In this document: positions 1 through 7,423 of the stretch, piece after piece
How positions within the stretch are numbered: the first letter of the stretch is position 1
Layout: each line of letters begins with the position of its first letter
Virus record (IMG/VR): IMGVR_UViG_3300031629_000035
Location: 1 to 33,900 of that record
Direction: 5' to 3' (one strand)
From: a virus
DNA length: 33,900 bases
The notes under the pieces: generated by a model
The model's input: the letters and a program-made list of their open reading frames with translations, nothing else
The model's database searches: none
Told to the model about the DNA's origin: nothing
Translations under genes and position numbers: made by a program

Positions 1-105
1 TGGGTGGAAAATACTGAAACTCAGTTACCAGCTTTGTTAAACGGCTTGTCTCAAACCCCAGTAAACACAACACCTGTAACTCCCGCTTTACCGTGGGCAT
101 CTTAA
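1..105 (+). CDS. C-terminal end of an unidentified gene (5' partial)
   Basis: An open frame runs in from the left edge and stops at TAA 103-105, giving 34 residues rich in T, P and N (it ends PALPWAS). No start is in the window. Because it lies directly before the lysis cassette, it is probably the last virion or tail gene, but the fragment is too short to assign a family. Confidence 0.6.
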   Translation, partial: WVENTETQLPALLNGLSQTPVNTTPVTPALPWAS

Positions 106-135
106 TCGTATCACAGCCCTAGAAGGATAACTACA

Positions 136-351
136 ATGACTGACGCACCAACCACAGAAGAAATCGCACAGCACTACACAGCGATGGGCCACTCAGTTGA
201 CTTGATTAACGCAGGTCAACCAGAGGGCATGGAAGATGCTGATTGGGCTGACACAGTGTCACGCAATGTTGAGCATCTAACACTCATGGTAGCTAAAGAC
301 TTCTGGACTACAGAAGACATGACTGCTGCTAATGCTGCGATTGCTGCTTAA
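136..351 (+). CDS. Small acidic hypothetical protein (71 aa)
   Basis: A 71-residue acidic protein, with no Cys and no membrane segment. The start ATG at 136 is preceded by AGAAGGATAA at a suitable distance. The sequence looks like a small helical domain: a TTEEIAQHY N-terminus and an Ala-rich tail. It sits between the virion-type gene ending at 105 and the endolysin at 391, so it is probably late-expressed with them. I do not recognise the family. It could be a minor virion or lysis-associated protein. Confidence 0.7.
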   Translation: MTDAPTTEEIAQHYTAMGHSVDLINAGQPEGMEDADWADTVSRNVEHLTLMVAKDFWTTEDMTAANAAIAA

Positions 352-390
352 ACAATGGCAATAACCTAAGATAAAGTTAAGTGAGGTAAG

Positions 391-816
391 ATGACGTACA
401 AACTAGGTAAACGTAGCCTACAAAGGCTATCAGGTGTAAACCCTGACATGGTACAAGTTATGAAACGTGCCATTGAGATTACTTCAAGGGACTTCACGAT
501 CATCGAAGGTATTCGGTCTGAGGTTCGTCAACGTGAGCTAGTTAAAGCTGGCAAGTCACAAACGATGAAGTCACGACACCTAACGGGGGATGCTATTGAC
601 TTAGTACCTTACCCTGTGTCGTGGGAGTGGGAAGACTTCTACCCCGTAGCTGATGCAGTTATTCAAGCCTGTAAGGACGAAGACATAGCCTTGCGCTGGG
701 GAGGTAATTGGCGTGTTAAAGACCTTCGTGAATGGGAAGGCACATCAGAAGAACTTGTGGCAGCTTACGATGGTAAGTTTTACGATCTACCACATTTTGA
801 AATACCGAGGAAGTAG
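391..816 (+). CDS. M15-family peptidoglycan peptidase (endolysin)
   Basis: The 141-residue protein has the zinc-peptidase pattern of the M15 (D-Ala-D-Ala carboxypeptidase / L-Ala-D-Glu peptidase) family. SRHLTGDAID at 61-70 gives the SxHxxGxxxD metal site (H63, D70), and DLPHF at 132-136 gives the second metal histidine (H135). A GIRSEVRQ segment at 40-47 and WGGNW at 103-107 are also typical. Length fits single-domain phage endolysins. There is no signal peptide, so export must come from the holin-like proteins just downstream. The RBS GAGG lies 5 bases before the ATG. Its inferred role is to cut peptide cross-links of the host wall at lysis. Confidence 0.88.
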   Translation: MTYKLGKRSLQRLSGVNPDMVQVMKRAIEITSRDFTIIEGIRSEVRQRELVKAGKSQTMKSRHLTGDAIDLVPYPVSWEWEDFYPVADAVIQACKDEDIALRWGGNWRVKDLREWEGTSEELVAAYDGKFYDLPHFEIPRK

Positions 817-818
817 TT

Positions 819-1082
819 GTGGAAGATCAACCGTGGCATCTTAATAAATCAATCCCCCTAACCTTCATACTAGCCATTTTAGCTCAAACAGTAGCACTTG
901 TCTGGTTTGTATCCTCACTAAACAGTTCGATTGACAGTAATACTAGAGACTTAATGCGCCACGAAGCTCGTATCAATACCTTAGAGATGGTGGTACAACA
1001 ACAAGCTGTAACTATGGGTCGTATCGACGAGAATATAAAGTCTATCCGTCTTATGATGGAGAGGTCAAGAAAGGAGCAGTAG
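819..1082 (+). CDS. Single-pass membrane protein of the lysis cassette, holin- or spanin-like
   Basis: The 87-residue protein starts with GTG at 819, two bases after the endolysin stop; no in-frame ATG is suitable. A hydrophobic segment at about residues 12-32 (from IPLTF to WFVSSL) is followed by a polar, heptad-like helix to the C-terminus with many M, Q, E and R. One membrane span plus a coiled coil is seen in class III holins, inner-membrane spanin subunits and some phage accessory proteins. The family cannot be chosen from sequence. Its position directly after the peptidase supports a lysis role. Confidence 0.72.
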   Translation: MEDQPWHLNKSIPLTFILAILAQTVALVWFVSSLNSSIDSNTRDLMRHEARINTLEMVVQQQAVTMGRIDENIKSIRLMMERSRKEQ

Positions 1083-1087
1083 AACAA

Positions 1088-1546
1088 ATGGTTGACCCCC
1101 TCACAGCTTTTGCAGCTATCAAAGGTGGTATTGCTGCGGGTAAACAACTACACTCTATGACTAAGGATATTGCCTCGTTCTTTGATGCTGTAGACGGTGC
1201 TAAGGCTGACCACAGTAAGAAAAAGTCATCTATCTTTGCTAGTGCCAACGAAGAGGCTATGGACACTTTTATGAAGCGTCAACAAGCTATGGATGCAGAG
1301 GAACAACTAAAAGAGCTAATTACACAGACTAGAGGGTATAGTCAGTATCAAGAACTTCTAAATCTCAGGAGAGAAATAAGGCTAGAGCGTAAGGAAGCTG
1401 CTAGGATTGCTTTGCTAGAGGCAGAAGAGAGAAAAGAGATGATTTTATCAATAATACTTATTATATCTTTTATACTTTTCTTAATTGGTTCTGGTGGCGC
1501 TTACATGTGGTATCTTGGTTGGATAGATTTAGGAGACTTGTTTTAA
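1088..1546 (+). CDS. Charged helical protein with C-terminal membrane anchor
   Basis: The 152-residue protein has an alpha-helical, Lys/Glu-rich body (residues 1-115, rich in EER, RKEA and LRRE motifs) ending in one strong hydrophobic segment at about 117-140. A short tail with W and D residues follows. The start ATG at 1088 has AGGAG inside the end of the preceding gene. The tail-anchored architecture fits a lysis or envelope-associated protein. I do not recognise a named family. Translation is coupled to the next gene by a TAATG overlap at 1544-1548. Confidence 0.7.
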   Translation: MVDPLTAFAAIKGGIAAGKQLHSMTKDIASFFDAVDGAKADHSKKKSSIFASANEEAMDTFMKRQQAMDAEEQLKELITQTRGYSQYQELLNLRREIRLERKEAARIALLEAEERKEMILSIILIISFILFLIGSGGAYMWYLGWIDLGDLF

Positions 1547-1749
1547 TGGCAGTAACAATGGAAAGACTTCTGGCTTGGAAGATCATGCCCAGACTTATGA
1601 TGTTGGTGATGAGTATAATGTACATCCGTGTGATTGAATGGGGAATGAGCCTTGACGACTTGAGTACCCAACAGAGTGCTATGATTAGTGTCGTTAGTGG
1701 TGCTATGACGGGTACAATAGCCGTTTGGCTGGGGAGTGAAAAGAAATGA
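1546..1749 (+). CDS. Small two-helix membrane protein, possible holin
   Basis: I chose the ATG at 1546 (67 aa) rather than an upstream in-frame ATG at 1507. It forms TAATG with the previous stop and has AGGAGA 10 bases upstream. The protein is Met-rich, with hydrophobic stretches at about residues 13-28 and 43-62 separated by a short polar loop (SLDDLSTQQ). This is the size and shape of a class II holin. It ends in an ATGA overlap with the next membrane protein. Holin function is inferred from shape and context. Confidence 0.68.
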   Translation: MAVTMERLLAWKIMPRLMMLVMSIMYIRVIEWGMSLDDLSTQQSAMISVVSGAMTGTIAVWLGSEKK

Positions 1750-2093
1750 TGAGTATTATAACAAGCCTAGCTGGACTAGCTACAAGTGTTATCGACAGTA
1801 AGACACAAGTTAAGTTGACTGAGGCTGAAATAAAGAAGAAGCAACTGACTGGTGAGATCGACTGGGACATTGAGGCTATACGAGCTACCCAGAATAGTTG
1901 GAAAGATGAGTGGATAACTCTACTGTTCAGTATTCCCCTGATACTAGCCTTCTGTGGTGATTGGGGTAATGATATTGTACAAGCAGGGTTTGCAGCACTT
2001 GAGACTATGCCAAAGTGGTATCAGTATTCCCTCGGAGGGATCGTGAGTGCCAGCATAGGCATGAGATCAATATCGAAGTTCTTCGGTAAGTAA
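1746..2093 (+). CDS. Holin of the GTA 3-TM type
   Basis: The 115-residue protein has a first helix at 1-17, an amphipathic charged stretch (TEAEIKKKQ, then WDIEAIRATQ), a WKDEWITL motif at about 52-59, and two hydrophobic segments at about 55-72 and 92-107. This order resembles the holin family with three helices found in Rhodobacterales gene transfer agents and related phages. It starts in an ATGA overlap at 1746-1749 and is the last gene of the lysis cassette, directly before a terminator. Its expected role is inner-membrane permeabilisation that lets the endolysin reach the wall. Confidence 0.65.
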   Translation: MMSIITSLAGLATSVIDSKTQVKLTEAEIKKKQLTGEIDWDIEAIRATQNSWKDEWITLLFSIPLILAFCGDWGNDIVQAGFAALETMPKWYQYSLGGIVSASIGMRSISKFFGK

Positions 2094-2113
2094 TACTACA
2101 ATAAAACACAAAG

Positions 2114-2153
2114 AAGCCGTAGGTATCCACTCAAGGACGCCTACGGCTTTTCT
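2114..2153 (+). terminator. Hairpin terminator between convergent gene blocks
   Basis: AAGCCGTAGG (2114-2123) and CCTACGGCTT (2140-2149) form a perfect 10-bp stem. An inner TCC/GGA pairing is possible, and TTTTCT follows on the plus strand. It lies between the plus-strand lysis genes (stop 2093) and the minus-strand array (last stop 2165). On the minus strand the same stem is followed by CTTCTTTGTGTTTT, so it may act in both directions. Confidence 0.85.
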
Positions 2154-2164
2154 GATTCTAATGG

Positions 2165-2317
2165 TTAGTCTTTTCTCTCTAGTGCCTCTGATCTATGTAT
2201 TACATTAGCTAGACCCTCGTATAGTGTCTCTACGTCTTTACTCATCTGACCTAACTGATAAGCACAGTAGGCACCGACAAAGATGTTAGCTATAAGGATT
2301 GCTTCAAACAGTGTCAT
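2165..2317 (-). CDS. 50-aa single-pass membrane protein
   Basis: A short gene read from ATG at 2317 to TAA at 2165. It begins MTLFEAILIANIFVG, a hydrophobic N-terminal segment of about 18 residues, followed by a polar helix rich in E, K and R (VETLYEGLANVIH). The ATG overlaps the stop of the upstream DUF3310 gene as ATGA, the same coupling used throughout this operon. That supports it as a real gene despite its size. It is the last gene of the long minus-strand array before the terminator. Function unknown; probably a small inner-membrane protein. Confidence 0.6.
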   Translation of the reverse strand: MTLFEAILIANIFVGAYCAYQLGQMSKDVETLYEGLANVIHRSEALERKD

Positions 2318-2607
2318 TTGCTTTCCTCTAGCTCTGCTAAACGGTCAAGATACCAAGTAGCTTTCTTGAGGTCTTCTAGTCCGTTCTTATACCGCCAACG
2401 GTGGAGATACTTGGCTATATTCCCTCGGAGGTATCCTATGTATTCTTCTGGTGTCAGGAAGTCTTCTATGTACTCAATACACTCAATCTTACCAGAGCCG
2501 TAGTGCGGTGGGTTGTTTACATTATCTACTTCGTCGTACTCATGTTGCTTAATCATATCAGGCTTTCTATCTGCATGTACTAGGTTTTCCATATTCCATT
2601 TAGCCAC
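2314..2607 (-). CDS. DUF3310-like protein
   Basis: The preferred start is GTG at 2607 (97 aa). It overlaps the PhoH stop as TAGTG and has AAGGAG 8 bases upstream; longer in-frame versions would run into phoH. The C-terminal 60 residues carry the family pattern: NPPHYGSGKIECIEYIEDF, then YLRGNIAKYLHRW, then DLKKATWYLDRL. Members are widespread in phages and are sometimes labelled nucleotide-kinase-like, but the biochemical role is not established. Sitting next to PhoH and the ribonucleotide reductase block fits a link to nucleotide metabolism. Confidence 0.8.
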   Translation of the reverse strand: MAKWNMENLVHADRKPDMIKQHEYDEVDNVNNPPHYGSGKIECIEYIEDFLTPEEYIGYLRGNIAKYLHRWRYKNGLEDLKKATWYLDRLAELEESK

Positions 2608-3305
2608 TATAACTTCTCCTTTACAAATGCCTTGACCCACATGGCTGTGATGTCAGACCTTACGATGTCATCGACAGTAAACTCAATAATGTTCACAGGC
2701 AACATATGCTTCTTAGCGATATGAATAACCTTCGTCAGACCATCCGCTTCTTTAAGATCACTCTGTTGAGCATCCCCGTTTAGTACAATCGTAGTTCCTT
2801 CACCCACCCTTGTCAGCAGCATCTTAAGTTCATGCAGGGTGATGTTCTGTGTTTCATCGACAATAATAAAGGCGTTCTCAAAGCTACGTCCGCGCATCAA
2901 TGCCATAGGTGCAACTTCGATGTTACCATTCTTAACGCCTGTTTCCACTGCACCCTTACCCAAGTGCTTTTCTAGCACGTCTAGCACTGGCAATGCCCAA
3001 GGCATAGTCTTCTCGTGCAAGTCACCCTTGAGGAACCCTAGCTCCCTTCCTACAGCTACGTGAGGACGTGTGATAACGATCTTGTCTACCTTCTTAGCTG
3101 TGTATAGATCAGCAGCGTAGGTCGCTGTTACATACGTCTTACCAGTACCTGCTGGACCTAAGATGAATACCTGCTGACTTTCCTTTAGGGCTTTGATTAG
3201 CTCACCCTGCATGACAGTCTTTGGTACTAACCCAGAGGTCTTCTTCTTAGCTGCGCCCTTGTACGTAGTCTCACGTTTAGTCTTCTTGGGCTGTTGTTGT
3301 ACCAA
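2607..3305 (-). CDS. phoH: PhoH-like ATPase
   Basis: The 232-residue P-loop ATPase has Walker A GPAGTGKT at 50-57, Walker B FIIVDE at about 146-151, and LNGDAQQ at about 175-181, the usual layout of PhoH-family proteins common in marine phages. A basic 25-residue N-terminus (QPKKTKRE, AAKKKT) precedes the core. The start is TTG at 3305, one base after the glutaredoxin stop, with AAGGA 8 bases upstream. PhoH proteins are related to RNA-helicase/ribonuclease modules; the phage function is unresolved. Confidence 0.92.
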   Translation of the reverse strand: MVQQQPKKTKRETTYKGAAKKKTSGLVPKTVMQGELIKALKESQQVFILGPAGTGKTYVTATYAADLYTAKKVDKIVITRPHVAVGRELGFLKGDLHEKTMPWALPVLDVLEKHLGKGAVETGVKNGNIEVAPMALMRGRSFENAFIIVDETQNITLHELKMLLTRVGEGTTIVLNGDAQQSDLKEADGLTKVIHIAKKHMLPVNIIEFTVDDIVRSDITAMWVKAFVKEKL

Positions 3306-3306
3306 C

Positions 3307-3555
3307 TTAATATTCCTTCTTGTTATTGATGAAACCCATCAAGGTCTCAAGCTCTCGGAAGCCACCAATATGGTTGCCATCATGAGCAAAGATTTGAGGT
3401 ACGGTCTTGATGTTAGCCTCTTTCATAAGAGACAGAACCCACTTGTTTGGAGGGGACTCTACGTTGAAGACTACATAGTTGATCTTATCTAAGTCCATAA
3501 TAGCCTTAGCTTTGTCACAATACTTACAGTTGTTACGGGTAATGATAGTATACAT
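3307..3555 (-). CDS. Glutaredoxin
   Basis: An 82-residue thioredoxin-fold protein with a dithiol active site CKYC (C10, C13), the cis-proline motif TVPQIF at 51-56 and GG at 64-65, all where glutaredoxins have them. It has AAGGAGAG just before the ATG at 3555. It lies 53 bases downstream of the ribonucleotide reductase gene in the same direction. Its inferred job is to re-reduce the C-terminal cysteine pair of that reductase, using host glutathione. Confidence 0.9.
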   Translation of the reverse strand: MYTIITRNNCKYCDKAKAIMDLDKINYVVFNVESPPNKWVLSLMKEANIKTVPQIFAHDGNHIGGFRELETLMGFINNKKEY

Positions 3556-3608
3556 AGTCTCTCCTTGGGTTAAGTGAGCAGTTTAAACACATGCTCAGGT
3601 AGTCGGGG

Positions 3609-5516
3609 TTACACCAAGTCAACAATCTCACAGCTATCCCCAGAACAAGCTAATGTCTGACTTCCTGCTGTGTTGTCTTCTACTTCATAGTCCGATAGTT
3701 TACCCCAGTCAATAGCCTTTGGCATAACTGACAGTAGCATCTCATACTCTGATCTACCTACGTCTTGATAGGGTGCCTGTTGATATGTGTGTTCGCTGAA
3801 CGGTAAGAACGACACACCAGACATTTCATCAAAGTATTTGTAGACGTATGCACCTACCTCTAACCACTCATCAGCCTTGACGTTAATTGTCACGGAGGGC
3901 TTATGTTCACACCAACTACGCTGGTAGGCCAACCACATATCCAACTGCTCAATAGCAGACATATCAGCCGTACAAGTTGCACCTGTGGGTGCTTTCATAG
4001 GGAAGCTGAATACTGTCGTCTGATCAGGCTTAAACACGTCAGGCTCATTAGGGATGCCTTGATCCTTCATAAACTGTGTCAGAGGGTCTTTATTGTCACC
4101 TCGGACGGTGCGGATATAGTAGGGACTGTGACGGGCGTGGATTCCACTGGCGCTGTCAACCAGCTGCGAAACGGTCCCGCTAGGCTTAACACAGCTGATA
4201 GCAGTAGCAACAGGGATACTGAGACGGTCAGCCCATTCCGCATTGGTAGCCACAGCAATCTTTTTAAGGTGGTCAAGTGTCTTCTCCAGTCCGTTGTTCT
4301 TGGTTGTCATTAACGGGTTGTCCATGATGCCTGTCATAGATACGCCCAGCAGTCGCTCTTCTTCTGTGTTCTTCTGCCATATCTTACGCAAGTATGGGAA
4401 CTTGGTATGCGTAGACTGGATAGTGCCAAGGATCGTTGCAATACGAACCTTACGTTCTAGGGTCTCCAGAGTATCAGTAGCACGTACCACACACTCGGTT
4501 AGGTTGCAAAATTGGTACGGGCGCAAAATTATTTCGCTGCAAGGATTCGTCCCGAACTCGTAGTCTGGATCACGACGACCATTCTTAGCTGCCTGTACCT
4601 TAGATGCTTGGCGGTTAAAGATACCACGTTCACCTGATCCACTTTCTACTAGGGACATCCACTCCTTCATAAACGATAAGCTGTCTGGCTTTTCTGTATA
4701 GGACACAGAGTTGTTAGCCAATGCACGTTGTGGTTCGTTTTCCCACCATGCACCAGACTTAGCTGAACGCATACGATCATCAGATAGGTTAGACAAAGAG
4801 ATCATAGCGGATCGACGTACACCTCCTACAACAACTACTTCACCAATCTTACACATGATGTCGTGACACTCAATAGACGACAGCTTACGACCTTTAGCAT
4901 CTGCGAACTTACGGACGACAAAGTTAAACAAGTCGATAAGAGGTGCTGGACCTGATGCACGACCACCGAACGTCTTTAGCTTTGCACCAGCTGGTCGTAC
5001 CTTAGATACGTCCCACTTCGGAACCTCACCACTGTACAGCAATGCAATGACCTGACGTAGAGCCTTAGCCCAACCTTCTTTGCTGTCCTTAACAACGATC
5101 GTTGTGTCACTGTTAAACATAGCGGCTGGTACTTCTGGTAGCTTACTGATGAACTGACGCTCTACAGAGAACCCTACGCCTGTACCACACAACAGGATGA
5201 ACATAGCCTCGTCAAAGGACTTAACGTCATCTACAGGCATGTAGCTACAATTGTAACCTGCCGTATTGTCCCGATTAAATGCTGGACCTGCTGTCATCAA
5301 TGCTCTCATAGAAGGCATGACCTCAAGGTTTAAGATGGCCTCTTCAATGTCGTTAATGTAGCTGTCTACCCCTGTGATTGGCTTTACTAGGTTATCCATG
5401 TAACGACCTACCGTCTCGCCCCATGTTTCACGACGACCTTCACGCTCTAGCCAACGTGCATAACGTGACTTGTGAATGAATGACTGGTAGTCTGTTGGTA
5501 GATAGTTGTTGCTCAT
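3609..5516 (-). CDS. Class II (adenosylcobalamin-dependent) ribonucleoside-triphosphate reductase, monomeric type
   Basis: A 635-residue enzyme making deoxynucleotides for phage replication. The cysteines match the monomeric Lactobacillus-type class II enzyme: first redox Cys C90 (GYNCSY), NPCSE at 324-328 with the thiyl-radical Cys C326 and E328, its partner C337 eleven residues later, and a C-terminal shuttle pair C624/C629 (ACSGDSC). The 11-residue and 5-residue spacings are those of the family. GTGVGFSVE and GGVRRSA are further family motifs. No intein or break is seen, and it is somewhat shorter than the approximately 740-residue prototype. It needs no separate small subunit but requires cobalamin from the host. 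It is coupled to the upstream DUF1127 gene by ATGA, with AGGAAG before the ATG. Confidence 0.93.
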   Translation of the reverse strand: MSNNYLPTDYQSFIHKSRYARWLEREGRRETWGETVGRYMDNLVKPITGVDSYINDIEEAILNLEVMPSMRALMTAGPAFNRDNTAGYNCSYMPVDDVKSFDEAMFILLCGTGVGFSVERQFISKLPEVPAAMFNSDTTIVVKDSKEGWAKALRQVIALLYSGEVPKWDVSKVRPAGAKLKTFGGRASGPAPLIDLFNFVVRKFADAKGRKLSSIECHDIMCKIGEVVVVGGVRRSAMISLSNLSDDRMRSAKSGAWWENEPQRALANNSVSYTEKPDSLSFMKEWMSLVESGSGERGIFNRQASKVQAAKNGRRDPDYEFGTNPCSEIILRPYQFCNLTECVVRATDTLETLERKVRIATILGTIQSTHTKFPYLRKIWQKNTEEERLLGVSMTGIMDNPLMTTKNNGLEKTLDHLKKIAVATNAEWADRLSIPVATAISCVKPSGTVSQLVDSASGIHARHSPYYIRTVRGDNKDPLTQFMKDQGIPNEPDVFKPDQTTVFSFPMKAPTGATCTADMSAIEQLDMWLAYQRSWCEHKPSVTINVKADEWLEVGAYVYKYFDEMSGVSFLPFSEHTYQQAPYQDVGRSEYEMLLSVMPKAIDWGKLSDYEVEDNTAGSQTLACSGDSCEIVDLV

Positions 5517-5695
5517 TTTAATTCTCTTCCTCGGTTATCTTTATCTTCATCTAGCCAAACCAAACGGTCAATGTCTGATCTGCTCATACCAATGTCATTT
5601 AGCTCTCGGTCTGTCAACATGTTAAGTTGCTTGATCGCTCTACGGTGTTCCCGCCATGTAGCTAGGAAGTTTACGTATCTCCAAAACCATGTCAT
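5513..5695 (-). CDS. DUF1127 (YjiS-like) small protein
   Basis: A 60-residue basic protein whose C-terminal half reads LNMLTDRELNDIGMSRSDID, the signature of DUF1127, a domain common in alphaproteobacterial chromosomes. Small DUF1127 proteins have been linked to RNA turnover and phosphate or carbon metabolism in alphaproteobacteria; what a phage copy does is unknown. The N-terminus MTWFWRYVNF is aromatic and may bind a membrane or partner. It overlaps both neighbours by ATGA (MazG upstream, RNR downstream), so it is expressed with nucleotide-metabolism genes. It was probably captured from a host. Confidence 0.82.
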   Translation of the reverse strand: MTWFWRYVNFLATWREHRRAIKQLNMLTDRELNDIGMSRSDIDRLVWLDEDKDNRGRELK

Positions 5696-6003
5696 CGGTT
5701 ATCTCCACTTCCTTGAATTACATCTCGTTTCTTACGGCTTTGCAACTTGTCTATGTTAAGACCCGCAATTTCGTCTAGGTTATAACCAATGTCATTACAT
5801 ATGTTAGCTAGATACCAGAGGACATCTCCCAGTTCTTTTGCTACCTCATGTCGATTAAACACCCCGTCACGAACTTGCTTCTTAACCTTCTCGGCAACCT
5901 CCCCAGATTCCCCACACAGACCCAAGGTCGGGTACAAAACCTTGTGCGTTGCAGGGTATATAGCGAAGCTAACCGCCTTGTTCTGATATTCTTTAAAGTC
6001 CAC
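5692..6003 (-). CDS. mazG: MazG-like nucleotide pyrophosphohydrolase
   Basis: A 103-residue all-alpha NTP pyrophosphatase with the MazG metal motif: GESGEVAEK at 31-39 (E32, E35, E38) and ELGDVLWY at 57-64 (E57, D60). It is the single-domain size usual in phages. The start is GTG at 6003, overlapping the methyltransferase stop as TAGTG. Phage MazG proteins hydrolyse (d)NTPs, preferentially G/C nucleotides in some cases, and may rebalance pools in an AT-richer phage. It is followed by the DUF1127 gene and the reductase in one operon. Confidence 0.9.
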   Translation of the reverse strand: MDFKEYQNKAVSFAIYPATHKVLYPTLGLCGESGEVAEKVKKQVRDGVFNRHEVAKELGDVLWYLANICNDIGYNLDEIAGLNIDKLQSRKKRDVIQGSGDNR

Positions 6004-6548
6004 TATATAGTCCTACCATAAAACTCTGTTGCCCTTGTTGGATCAGCGTAAGCATCAAAACAATACCAAGAGCAGTTGTCTTTCCCTACGCTCTTGCTAC
6101 CCTCTATCCACTTAACTCTGCCAACGCTTACTACTTTAGTACAATACGACATAAACCATGCCGACTGCTTTGTGTGCATCCAATCAGCATCAAACAATAA
6201 CCAAGTTGGACATCTGTACATCCAGTGAGAAATCATCGGATGTAGTATCTTTCTATCCCAAGGTGGGTTTGTGATGCAATAGTCAACTACTCCCCTCCCT
6301 CCAAAATCCAGAGTAAGAGCATCAAAGGTAAATACATCAGGGTGTCGTGGATCAATGTCGCAAGCATATAAGCACTCCCCATGCCCTCCAGTCAATTCAT
6401 CTATATGTTGTATCAACCTAGCATCACCCGCACATGGCTCTACGTAATCAAACGTGTAAGGCAAGTGCGGGATCAGTGGCTCAACAGCAGATATTGGTGT
6501 TGGGTAGTAATCACGTTCAACTCTTTCGAAGTTACTACGCTTTCCCAT
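6003..6548 (-). CDS. SAM-dependent DNA methyltransferase (NPPW type)
   Basis: A 181-residue protein with an SAM-binding motif EPCAGDA at 37-43, an acidic residue after the second strand (ACDIDP, D64), and the amino-methyltransferase catalytic motif NPPW at 94-97. The order motif I then NPPW matches gamma/beta-like N6-adenine or N4-cytosine methyltransferases lacking a separate target domain. The small size and isolation from any nuclease suggest an orphan enzyme, perhaps modifying phage DNA against host restriction or in a DNA-processing role. It overlaps the phosphoesterase gene by 14 bases. The exact base modified cannot be told. Confidence 0.82.
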   Translation of the reverse strand: MGKRSNFERVERDYYPTPISAVEPLIPHLPYTFDYVEPCAGDARLIQHIDELTGGHGECLYACDIDPRHPDVFTFDALTLDFGGRGVVDYCITNPPWDRKILHPMISHWMYRCPTWLLFDADWMHTKQSAWFMSYCTKVVSVGRVKWIEGSKSVGKDNCSWYCFDAYADPTRATEFYGRTI

Positions 6549-7314
6549 ACATCCCCTTTAGTGTTGCCTGTGATATAAACTGTGGCTCATACATACCGTT
6601 AGATACCTCACGCTTAACAACTACTCCAGACCACCACTCTTTGTTGGCTTGCCCTGCCCATCCCTCTGCTGCACCCTTATAGCAGCCAGCGACAAGTCCG
6701 ATAACACCGTTAGGGTGCGAAGCATCTTTAAACTTAAGGTCACGTTTATGGCTGTGGCCGCAAGTAGAGCTGTGGTGACGATGAGCCAGTAGCCCGTTAG
6801 CATGGTGCATACCAGACATAGCAGACCCAAAGTTGCCGCTACTAAAGAAGTGCGCGTAAGAGACGCCATCGTAGTCAGCAATCGCTGGTGCTGAGTTTTC
6901 ATACTCATGGTATTCATCGAACCAGTGCTTTGTTTGAAGATGCCCGAAGGAAATCCCGTACTTGCTTCCCTCCAGTCGGGGGTCTGTCCTGATGGCTTTC
7001 TTGATGCGTTGCTCATGGTTTCCCTCAAATCCAAAATAGTTAGGCCGCTTGCGCTTATGATGTCTGAACTTCCATCGGATACGCTCCTGTGCGTCATTGT
7101 AGTGATTGATGTCAGCTTCATAGTTCTGGCTAACGATTGCCTCTGGGGAACGAGTGTCAAATGTATTTAATGACCGCATGTCAGCGCCATCCCCCAAGTC
7201 AACAACATAGTCAGGTTTGAGGTCATATAAGAACTCTCCCAACCAGTTGAAACGCTCATTGTCCACGGAAGGATCAACGTGAGCGCAACTAAAGACTACT
7301 ACTGTTTTACTCAT
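6535..7314 (-). CDS. Calcineurin-like metallophosphoesterase
   Basis: A 259-residue protein with metallophosphoesterase motifs in order: SCAHVD at 9-14 (DxH variant), DLGDGAD at 39-45 (GD), GNHEQR at 98-103 (GNHE), and near the end HHSSTCGHSHKRD (GHxH). All expected metal ligands appear except that the first motif has C-A-H-x-D in place of D-x-H. The substrate is unknown; phage relatives are often annotated as DNA-repair or phosphatase enzymes. GGAGG precedes the ATG at 7314 inside the short upstream gene. The frame overlaps the methyltransferase start by 14 bases. Confidence 0.85.
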   Translation of the reverse strand: MSKTVVVFSCAHVDPSVDNERFNWLGEFLYDLKPDYVVDLGDGADMRSLNTFDTRSPEAIVSQNYEADINHYNDAQERIRWKFRHHKRKRPNYFGFEGNHEQRIKKAIRTDPRLEGSKYGISFGHLQTKHWFDEYHEYENSAPAIADYDGVSYAHFFSSGNFGSAMSGMHHANGLLAHRHHSSTCGHSHKRDLKFKDASHPNGVIGLVAGCYKGAAEGWAGQANKEWWSGVVVKREVSNGMYEPQFISQATLKGMYGKA

Positions 7315-7423
7315 CTACTGCCTCCATTTCCATCAGGGCGACACTTACGTGGAACCCGATCTCTTCCAGCTGTTCTTTGTTTAGATTAAGTAGTTGTGTT
7401 AGTAAGCTATTCACTTCAACCAT
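7307..7423 (-). CDS. 38-aa hypothetical peptide
   Basis: A short acidic gene from ATG 7423 to TAA 7307, beginning MVEVNSLLTQLLNLNKEQ and ending MEAVDE. It bridges the gap between endonuclease I (overlap 13 bases) and the phosphoesterase (overlap 8 bases) and has AAGGA 9 bases upstream. Leu/Glu spacing suggests one helix. The coupling on both sides supports translation, but its size leaves doubt. Function unknown. Confidence 0.5.
   Translation of the reverse strand: MVEVNSLLTQLLNLNKEQLEEIGFHVSVALMEMEAVDE

Noticed and set aside
1507-1545. Upstream start for the two-helix membrane protein
   Set aside because: The ATG at 1546 has AGGAGA and a TAATG coupling; the upstream ATG lies within the previous gene without RBS.
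3903-4313. Plus-strand open frame of 136 codons inside the ribonucleotide reductase gene
   Set aside because: Fully antisense to a strongly supported enzyme with intact motifs; a shadow frame.
6621-7160. 179-codon minus-strand frame overlapping the phosphoesterase in another register
   Set aside because: Same strand, shifted frame within a gene whose metal motifs are clear; no RBS or coupling.
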